From: Anaeramoeba flamelloides
Taxonomy: Eukaryota; Metamonada; Anaeramoebidae
Length of the DNA: 64,000 nucleotides
Direction: 5' to 3'
NCBI GenBank assembly: GCA_027625915.1
Contig: JANTQA010000060.1
Span: 3,534,001-3,598,000 of the forward strand
Shown here: positions 55,515 through 64,000 of the stretch, piece by piece
How the letters are laid out: every line of letters begins with the position of its first letter
Position numbering within the stretch: the first letter of the stretch is position 1
Notes under the pieces: model-generated
What the model saw: only the letters and a program-made list of their open reading frames with translations
Database searches by the model: none
Told to the model about the DNA's origin: nothing
Translations under genes and position numbers: made by a program

Positions 55515-56496
55515 TTTAGAGTGTGTGTCGGAATTTTTTTGGATGTGGAATTAAAAAAATGAAAATATGAAATGTTGAAAAGATTCTGCTTTTGAAATTT
55601 GAGTAAAGAGGTTATTGGTTTGAACAATAAGTGGAACAACATTTCAATTAGGTTTTTTAAAAAAACGATTTTTTGGAAGATTTTGTAATTACAGTATGTT
55701 AAATAATCCGTGTTTTTTTTTTAATTTGTGTTTTTGAAAATTGTTTGTATTGTTTTTGTAAATAATTGTTGTTTTTTTTTTTTTAAAAGAATGTTTTTTT
55801 GTTTTTAATTGTTGTTTTTAAAATTTATTCTATTGTTTATTAAAAATAGAGCTAAGTAAAACTTTCTTTTCCAAATTAAACAGTATTTACAATAGTACTT
55901 TTTACCAATCATTGTTCCACGAGATTCCAACTTCAATCATCTATTTTTGAACGACCCCAATCAAATTTATACAAACTTGTTACAAAAATCTAAAACTACC
56001 AAATCTTTCAATTTGATCGGAAAAAAAAACAAAGAAAAAAAGATTAAGATTTACTGAAAAACTGTTTTGTGTCTCTAGAAATGTGTAAAATGATTTCAAA
56101 ATTTTTACTTTATTTTCAATTTTTACCTTTAGCCAATAGCCTTAAAATCATCTCTTGTAATTGGTGAACTTTTATTTATTTAACTGGTTCTTTTTTGTGA
56201 TGTTTATTTTCGGCTAACCAAGAATCCTAGATGAAACAATATTCCAGAATAGAAAAAAAAGTTAATCAGCTGAAATTTTATACCAATAAAATTCAACATG
56301 CGCTTTGACTAATAATTTACAAAATAAAGTTTTATAATGAGAGTGAATTATATCTCTCAATATATCAATTCTCATTGATTAGAAAAAGATTTTTGGGTTA
56401 TTTATTCTATTAGAATATAAAAATATTTTGTAGTATTCTTTGAAAAAAATTTTGGATTATATCTTGATGAAAGTACAATACTATTGTCAATACATA
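55515..56496. other. gene-free region upstream of the small B-box gene
   Basis: Nothing recognised beyond T-rich tracts with TGTTTTT repeats. Confidence 0.5.
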
Positions 56497-56693
56497 CAGT
56501 CAGTTTCACTTTTAAGGCACAAACTTTTAACGAAATTTAAGGCACAAAAAAAATATCAAATTAAGGCACAAAATTTGGAATTTTAATTTTACAATTTATT
56601 TTTACTAGAATTTGAATTTTGTGCTTTAATTTGATATTTTTTTTGTGCCTTAAATTTTGTTGAAAGTTTGTGTCTTAAAAGTGAAACTGACTG
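56497..56693. mobile_element. MITE-A copy 10
   Basis: 197 bp, TA-flanked. Confidence 0.9.
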
Positions 56694-56995
56694 TAATTCA
56701 CTGTTAAAAATCAAGACACTCTAGAAAACTTTCCATTGAAACAACAATCTCACAAATGAAAAATTCCCATAAAACACCATTCAACATTTTTCGAAACAAC
56801 AATTAAAAACCAAAAAATATCAAAACAACAATAAAAACTTGAAAAAAAAATATTTATTGAAGTCAACACGGATTATTGAACAAACAGTATATTGTGAAAT
56901 TGCAAAATTCTGAATTCTAAAAACAAGTTTTGATTTATTAGTTTCCCTAGTTTGGAGAATTTTAGACTTTGGTGATTTATTTTAATTTTTAGTTA

Positions 56996-57033
56996 GAGCA
57001 AAATCTTATTTCCGAAAAAAGGATTTTGCTCTT
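56996..57033. repeat. short hairpin followed by T-run
   Basis: GAGCAAAATC and its inverse GATTTTGCTC flank about 16 bases; TTTT follows. It resembles a terminator hairpin in form, but no transcript is known to end here. Confidence 0.4.
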
Positions 57034-57065
57034 TTTATTTTGTAATTAACCGTACATTTGTGTAC

Positions 57066-57189
57066 AATTTAAGGGAGTACCTACACCATAAGACATGATA
57101 AAAATTTGAGAGAGATGAGATAAGAGTATTTTATTTTCGTGGCGTGTGTTCGTAGATTCTCTACCAATCATATTTAAAAATTATTTGAT
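57066..57189. repeat. repeat I copy 2
   Basis: Inverted homologue of 20927-21050. It begins at TTAA next to GGGAGTACCTACACC. Its inner end is interrupted by MITE-A copy 11 at a TA that is single in copy 1. Confidence 0.65.
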
Positions 57190-57190
57190 A

Positions 57191-57387
57191 CAGTCAGTTT
57201 CACTTTTAAGGCACAAACTTGCAACAAAATTTAAGGCACAATAAAAATCTCAAATTAAAGCACAAAATTCAAATTCTAGTAAAATAAATTGTAAAAAAAA
57301 ATATTACAAATTTTGTGCCTTAATTTGAGATTTTTTTTGTGCCTTAAATTTCGTTGAAAGTTTGTGCCTTAAAAGTGAAACTGACTG
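57191..57387. mobile_element. MITE-A copy 11
   Basis: 197 bp, TA-flanked, inserted at the end of repeat I copy 2. Confidence 0.9.
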
Positions 57388-57522
57388 TAATTCTAAAATT
57401 TTTTGAGAGAATTTAAACATTCAAAGAATATCAATACCACACTGTACTTTCAATTTGGAAAATATTTGATTTTACAAAATATTCCTTTTTTTGTATTGTT
57501 TATAATTGCTAAAAAAATAATA

Positions 57523-57718
57523 CAGTCAGTTCCACTTTTAAGGCACAAACTTTCAACGAAATTTAAGTCACAAAAAAAATCTCAAATTAAGTCACAAAAT
57601 TCAAATTCTAGTAAAATAAATTGTAAAAAAAAAAATTCCAAAAAATGTGCTTTAATTTGAGATTTTTTTGTGCCTTAAATTTTGTTGAAAGTTTGTGCCT
57701 TAAAAGTGAAACTGACTG
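57523..57718. mobile_element. MITE-A copy 12
   Basis: 196 bp, TA-flanked. The left end is of the TTCCAC subfamily and the right end of the TTTCAC subfamily, so this copy is either a recombinant or has one point change. Confidence 0.9.
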
Positions 57719-60124
57719 TAGATATCAAAATAATACGTGTATAAAGACTATTGTATATGTTTCAAAATATTATCCCTACTATTTTTTCTTCTTGTACCAA
57801 TGTAACATCCAATCTACTACTAAAAAGTATACCTAAGTTCAAATCATTTTTGAAAGTCAGGTCTGGTTATTTTCAGTAAAATTTAAATTATTCATGCAAA
57901 TAGTTGAAAATTTTCCATAATTTTCTCAATATTTGATTTTTTTTGTTTTTTTGATTTAAAATTATCTCATAAATTCACTATTTTTTTCAACCAAATTTTG
58001 CAATGTGATCCTTTATTTTTCGAATTTCTTTTTAAATAATACAACTTAAAGAAACCAATATAGTTTTTTTTTAAGGGTTTATTATTGGTTTCTTTGATTG
58101 GTTAATGTATAGTTCTTCCATAACAAATAAAACACGCTTTTTATTAAGAAACACGTATTAATTTTTTTTGTACGCTTTATTTTGACAACAGTATTTTCTT
58201 ATTTGTTTTGTTGTCATTTCCTTTTTTCGAGTTACGAAATCTATTTGGTTAGATCTGGAATTTTTTGTTCGATGGTCGATAGAATGTTGAGTATTAAGTT
58301 TCTTAATTTGAAAAATTATATAAAATTGGCCAAATGTATCTTTATCATTTGATCAATCGACAATTATTGATGTAATTTCAATAAATTTACCAATACATTT
58401 TTGTTCAGCTCGATTCCTTATTTTGGACAAACTGATTTTTGATTTCTTTGATTTATATTGTTTTATTTTATTTTGATGAAAATGATTACTTAAAAAAACA
58501 TTCATACTCGGGTAACTTAAATGTGGTTTTATATTAGGTTTGGAAAAATATAATAAATTGAGTTTTTTTTTTGCCTATTTATGATTTTAGATCTGTCAAA
58601 ATTTTTGGAATGGGGTTTAGTTTTTTTTTGTGGAGAAGATAATTTAAGATTCTTAGAATAAAACTTATAACTATTTTGTGGTTTAAACTTTGATAACATA
58701 TAATCACCTTCACTTCTCCAATTCCACAAAACACAACTATTTAAAATCCTAACCAGTAATGTTTTAGGATAATAATTATTTTTTCGAATCCTTCGAGTTA
58801 AACTACTTTCGAAAAATAAGGGCCCAGTTTTTCAAATTATACTCACTAAACTAATTATATGAGGAACCCTGTAAATAATCATCAATAAACTAGAAGTTGA
58901 TGGGTAATCATCAGAAGATTAAATACTAACAAGGTGTCTTCTTTAAAAATTTTTATACGTTGAACAAAATCTATTTCATTTTTTGTACAAAAATTTGGCT
59001 AAAAAAATCATCCAAAATTTTACAATATCTGGATATTATCGAATTTTTTTTCGGTTGTAAGAGTAATTTGATTGAGAATTAAATTGAAATTTTTCATCAT
59101 GTAAAAATATTAAATGTAAATCAGTGAAGAAAAATTGACATCTGAAACTATTTGATTGAAGAAACTAACAAACAAAAAAAAATCAAATTGTCATCTGATT
59201 GTTTGAAAATTTTTTTTTATTTTCTTCCAATTTTTCAGTCAAAAGTTTGGTTAGTAAATTATGAAGTAGAAAATTTTATTTAAATTACATCATTAATCAA
59301 CTGCCCAACATCATATTGAAATCCAATGATTCTAGAACGAGATCTCGAAATTTGGGCCCCTATTTTTTGAATTTAGTTTATTTTATTCCCATTCTTATTT
59401 CCTTTTGTGAGACCCCCGATTATAATGTTGTTGTTATTTTTAAACAAAAACCATTAATTCCTAATGTCACTGATAAAAAAATCTTTCTTATTGCTTTTTG
59501 TTGGCATGATTAAAAAAAATTCAAAAATGATGAAAAAATAAAAAAATGAAAAATAAATGCCAAAATAGAAGGTTGAAATAAGGACAAAAGAGAAGTCATT
59601 CAATATTTGAAACATTATTTTAAGCAATTCAACTCAATATTCTATTGTAGCAATATCTTTGAGACTTCGAAAAAAAAAATTTAAAAAATCGAATGAATGA
59701 AGTACTTTATATAATAAAAATCAATGAGGTAAAACCAAAGTAAAAAAAAGTTATTCTCTGATCCTTTTCAAAATTGAAAAATAGTGAAAAATTTTCCTTT
59801 ACCATGACTACTTCCTGAAGGGGTTTTAATATAAGATCGAATATATTGGTGAATATTTTCTTTTAAGGTAATCTAATACCACAAACTAAATTGAAATAAT
59901 TCCCGTGTAATTCAGAGGATAAATGTTCTATCTTGATTAAAATTTTTGTTACAGTTTTCATAAGTTCGAAAACAATTTGATAATTTTTCAAAAGTGTCAG
60001 ATATTTTTATAAGTTTTTTTTATTAAAAGAGTTGATCATTAGAGTCGGTCTTTTTTTAACCCCAAACAAAGTTATTCACTCATTTTCAATTTTAAATGTT
60101 TCTTCATTAGGTAATAATCCCTCT

Positions 60125-60257
60125 TATCTTGGAATTATTTCCAAAACTAAATCAATATTTAAAGAGGTGTTTTGTTCTATTTGTCGTTTATTAAGAGTTT
60201 TGTAGATTTTTTTATGTCTCTCTTTGAAAATTTCGTTTCTTTGGATTTTTTTATTTG
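60125..60257 (-). pseudogene. orphan coding fragment of unknown family
   Basis: A 43-codon stretch (IQRNEIFKERHKKIYKTLNK and QIEQNTSLNIDLVLEIIPR) has a balanced composition unlike chance frames here. After one stop the same frame continues as EGLLPNEETFKIENE. I do not recognise it. It is probably a decayed gene or transposon exon. Confidence 0.3.
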
Positions 60258-61365
60258 TCAAAAATTATTGTTGATTTTTTAAAAGGTTTTTAATTTTACA
60301 AATAATTAAAAACCCAATTTTTGTTGAATAAAATTCTCAAAATGATTTCTACTTGAATGAAAAAGGCTTGGTAGATAAAAAAGAATTATTTCAGATTAAC
60401 AAGAATAAAAGTTATTTGATGTATTTGAGTTTGGCTCAATGGATTATTTATATAATATAACCCATTTAATTATTATTTTATAAAACTGATAGTTCTGGCT
60501 TTTTATTCTTATATTCTAGTAGTATTTAAAAAAATAAATTCAAATATCAAAATTTTTAATCTAAGTTGGTTCATTATTAAAGAATTTCGACAAAAAAATC
60601 TTCATTTATACTATGAAATGTTCAAAAAAGTTGTTTAAATATTCAGAAAATCACGAGAAAAATCTTAGGGAATATTAATAGTATTTAAAAGTTACTTCAA
60701 ATTTTTTTCTGAGATCTGTATTTATGAAAGTAAAGAAACTTAAAATTTAATAAAAAGCAAAATCTGGTAGTGTTTTATTAATATACTCGTAACTGTAATT
60801 TATTTCAATCCTAAATAGTAATAGAATAACTTTTTACTCAAAGATACAATTAAATTTGATAAATCCATTTATCAACTTAAGAGAAATGAGTTATAATTTT
60901 AAATGAAAAATTTTCTCGAAAATAATTACCAGTCAAAAAGATCTGAAGCTTTTGGTTGTGATTTTTGGATCAAATTTGAAATAGAAAAATTTTCAAAACT
61001 TTTTTATTTTAAGGAAATCCCATTCTGAGTAATTTATGATGATTATTATGAACAAATAACATTGAAACTTTAATCCTATTTTAAAAAATATCAGAAAAAT
61101 AGACCAAATTGATAAATCCAGGATCTAAAAAAATTGATAATTTATTTAATTCACAAAAATTTACAAATTACTTGAAATTGAAAAATTTAGTGAATATTTT
61201 TTTTCAATTACTAATGGTATAAACAAGGAACTATTAGCATTAAAATCAGTTATTTGATAATATCTATTATTTATTTTTTATTAGAATTATTTATTTGAAT
61301 TTGTTTTATTTTTTGAAAACCTTTAAAAAAATTGAGAAATAATTGTAAAGTCTATTTGATCTTAA

Positions 61366-61545
61366 ATTGAAGATCAAAATACAATTTCAATAGAAATCAA
61401 TATGATTTCTCAAAAATCATTTTCATGGTTTCAATAACAATAGAATAACAAATTTTTACCAAATGACCATAGATCTTGCAATAAAAAAAAAATTGCAACT
61501 GAATTATTTATCAAAAAAAAAAAATAAATGAAAAAAAAAAAATCA
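61366..61545. repeat. dispersed repeat F copy 2
   Basis: Homologous to 13846-14030, including AGAAATCAATATGATTTCTC and GATCTTGCAATAAAAAAA. The expected remainder of the repeat reappears at 62325-62415, so about 780 bp seem to have been inserted between. Confidence 0.55.
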
Positions 61546-63340
61546 AAAATGTTAAGGACTACCTTTTTAGGTGAAAACAGTGAAAAAATGTATAAAATCA
61601 CCCTTGAAAGAGTTATGTAATCCAAGTAATATTTTTCAAAGGAGAATTTCTTTAAGAAAATATGTAAAATTTTAACAATTTCGACAATTTTTACAATTTT
61701 TGCATTATTAAATTATGAAAACTTTTGATTTTAATATTTTAGAATTTACATATTAACTTTCTGAATCCACACTATTTTCTTGGGCTGTTCTAAATAAGAC
61801 AAATTTCAAAATTATGGGTAAATTTTTTTTTTATTATTTTTTTCTTTTTTCATTTGCCTTTCAAAAAATAAAATGATCACCCTATATTTTTATTTACTAA
61901 TCTTTTTTGGTTATTATCTCTAAACACTTTAGTAAACTATATTATTATTCAAATTAATAAACAATTAAACAAAAATTTTTATGATGAAAAATCTGCCCCT
62001 ATTTTTGAAATTAAGGTTGATTTTTAAATTTGCTTTTACAAGTTTGAAATGATCTCAAATCTATATTGCGTTGAAAATCCCCAAAAGCCATTTTTTTGTA
62101 ATTATTTTTTCTGTTATTTTCAATTTTCCTTTTCATTGAAAAAGAAAAAAAAAAAGTCTGCATGAAAAGGTAAAGATGACAAAAAAAGTTTTTTTTTGTC
62201 CAATTTCTTCTGTGTAAAAATTTTTTGTGAGAAGTGAAAGTGAAATAACACAATTACTCAACTCCTTCAAGGGTGGGAACACAGTCCTTAAAAAATGATT
62301 TTAAGATTGAAAATTTTCAAATTTAAATTTTTTTCTTCTAATATCTAGGCAAAAGCTTTAAAAAGATGTAATTCACCCATTATATCTAGGCCCTTTTGAC
62401 TTGGAAATAATTTATATTTTTTAATTTCATTTTGAAATTATTGAAAAGTCTGAATGTTCATAAAATCAAAATTTTACTTTAACTGGTAGTATCCACATGA
62501 TTTTTAATATTATTCTAGTTTACTTTGACTGAATTGATTCTTGTAAAAGAATTTTGATCGAACTTGTAACCTAATCAAAAAAATCGATTTTTTATTTTGC
62601 CTTCTTTTGTTTGAAAATTTCTATTAATTTTTGTCTAAGAAATGATTACCCTCAAAATTCCAAAACAAATCTTAAATTTTTCAATATTTTAACTTTCCCA
62701 CAATTATCAATCACTTAAATCATTTTTATTGGTTAAAATATTGTCTTTCAACCCTTACTGATTCTAAAATCTCGTTATTCTAGAAATAATATCAGTTTGA
62801 GAAATAAATGTCGGTTTTGATAACAACTTGATTTTTTACCAAAGAAATAGAAAGACAAATAAAAAATAATCTTCAACTAAAACTAAACACACTCCTATCA
62901 GTCTCCAAGAAAGTTGAAGACATGACTGAATAATTTTACTTGATCAAAGAAAAAAATAACTCAATGCTTGTGATCAATCAAAATTGACCAACACAGCTAA
63001 ATCTAAGTGAACAAAATTTTGGTTTGAATCAGAATAATCCAACAAAATATTTTGAAGAAAAAGTCTTATTTTTTTAAGTTTTTTATTTTGATAACTTTTT
63101 TTCAAATAAAAAAGCTTAACCAAAAACTTATTTGGAAGTAAAAATTCCGATTTTGAACTGGCAAACTCTTTTTTTTTTCTTCAACACCAAAAATTTTCGA
63201 CTCCTTCAATTCAGAACTGAACCGAAAAGAAAAGAAGCAGAGAAAAACAATCTACCAATTGATCAAAAAATAATTTCCTTCAATAAAAGATCAACTTTCA
63301 AGAACTAACGTTTTTCTGTTTCACAGAAAGCAATTTTACC

Positions 63341-64000
63341 ATGGAACAAATTTTAAGTCAAGATGAAATCAATCTCTTAAAATGGGGTAAATTGGAACTT
63401 GTTGAAGATTATTTCAACAAGTCAAATTTTATACGATTAAAAACAAATCAATTTCTCTCGATCAAGATTGTGTCGCAATGGAACAACGATTGTGGTGTCT
63501 TAAGTTGGCTGATTTCCAGTTTGTTGGGATCTGATCAAAATGATCAAAATGATCAAAATACATTATTGTGTGCGCCAACCCTCAAGGTAAACCCTAACTT
63601 CAAAAACTCCCAAGGCGACACACCATTACATTTGCTCTGCAAATCAACAGAAGCCAATGGCCTAACACTTGGTCTCTTAATTGCACATGGCTGTAATGTA
63701 AACATTGTGAACAATCTTGGCGAGTCACCACTCCATATCTTATGTTCCAGATCTGAGCACAAGAGAGCCAATTATTCCATAGCTCTCGAAAAAATCCAAG
63801 TCTTATTGCATTGGAAAGCGAATCCAAACAAAGGAAACTTGTCTGGTGAAACGCCATTACATTTCTTGTTTTCTCAAGACATTCAAACCAAGCAATTTGT
63901 CAAATTTAGAATTTTGGTTTTTAAATTGTTTCTCAAATACGGTTTTGATCTCAAAACAAAAAATAATTCTGGTGAAACAATACTTCATAACTACTGTTTC
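63341..64000 (+). CDS. ankyrin-repeat protein, 5' part
   Basis: The frame is open from ATG at 63341 (MEQILSQDEINLLKWGK) to the window edge, 220 codons so far. After about 70 N-terminal residues with a short DQN repeat, ankyrin units follow. They can be recognised by GDTPLHLLCKS (about 92), GESPLHILC (about 126), GETPLHFLF (about 167) and GETILHNYC (about 210). Between them are helices such as LGLLIAHGCNVNIVNN. Ankyrin repeats mediate protein-protein contacts; in amoebae they are often joined to BTB or kinase domains, but the C-terminus is outside the window. Codon use is clearly richer in G and C than in the neighbouring DNA, which supports expression. TTTCACAG just upstream suggests a leader intron. 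Confidence 0.85.
   Translation, partial: MEQILSQDEINLLKWGKLELVEDYFNKSNFIRLKTNQFLSIKIVSQWNNDCGVLSWLISSLLGSDQNDQNDQNTLLCAPTLKVNPNFKNSQGDTPLHLLCKSTEANGLTLGLLIAHGCNVNIVNNLGESPLHILCSRSEHKRANYSIALEKIQVLLHWKANPNKGNLSGETPLHFLFSQDIQTKQFVKFRILVFKLFLKYGFDLKTKNNSGETILHNYCF

Larger units (their letters stand above)
57719..63340. other. long gene-free region
   Basis: No intact gene. Contains a minus-strand coding-like fragment (60125-60257) and repeat F copy 2 (61366-61545, with a matching end at 62325-62415). TTTCACAG at 63320-63327 may be the acceptor of a leader intron of the ankyrin gene. Confidence 0.5.

Noticed and set aside
57403-57836. Two plus-strand frames near 57.4-57.8 kb
   Set aside because: Large parts of both are translations of MITE-A copy 12, and neither has an independent start or motif.
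63553-63857. Minus-strand proteins at the right edge
   Set aside because: They are mirror frames of the ankyrin gene, whose plus-strand frame is open for 220 codons with clear ankyrin motifs.

Overview
This window comes from a strongly AT-rich eukaryotic nuclear genome, by eye about four fifths A+T. The evidence is a 5S rRNA gene with a Pol III terminator, GT-AG introns, poly-Asn and poly-Ser tracts inside proteins, and B-box, SPRY, ankyrin and Rab5-GEF protein families. Together these suggest a free-living amoeboid protist. Anaeramoeba-like or Dictyostelium-like lineages are possible, but I cannot place it further from sequence alone.

Protein genes are few and far apart. From left to right they are: a divergent 5S rRNA gene (553-673, +); a papain-family cysteine protease (11262 to 3611, -) whose last intron is 6.55 kb; a MULE DNA transposon (17580-20889) that sits in an older minus-strand reading frame; a GAPVD1/RME-6-like RasGAP-VPS9 protein (about 31180 to 22855, -) whose RasGAP domain is split by a 4.57-kb intron; a small coiled-coil protein of unknown role (36993-36421, -); a GPR1/FUN34/YaaH-type acetate transporter in three exons (43408-44643, +); a TRIM-like B-box, coiled-coil and SPRY protein (52489-50864, -); a short B-box protein (55514-55188, -); and an ankyrin-repeat gene that runs off the right edge (63341 onward, +). 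None of these form an operon. The window does not suggest a shared pathway beyond membrane traffic and signalling.

The space between genes, and the two giant introns, are filled with small non-autonomous DNA transposons. I distinguish at least seven families by their inverted ends. One is a 197-bp TA-flanked hairpin MITE present in 12 copies, seven of them within 4.5 kb around the MULE. Others are TA-flanked (about 250, 370 and 500 bp) or TTAA-flanked (172, 552 and 1687 bp, probably piggyBac-like). A set of short palindromic cassettes recurs at six places in shuffled combinations. Many elements are nested, and several nestings leave a readable empty site or reading frame that confirms the target duplication.

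The best candidates for something new are the modular palindromic cassettes, the 12-copy MITE with three TAAGGCACAAA iterons per arm and no visible transposase partner, the family of TTAA-flanked elements, and the MULE stratigraphy. In that last case, removing the MULE with one copy of its 10-bp duplication puts an ATG in frame with an interrupted reading frame.
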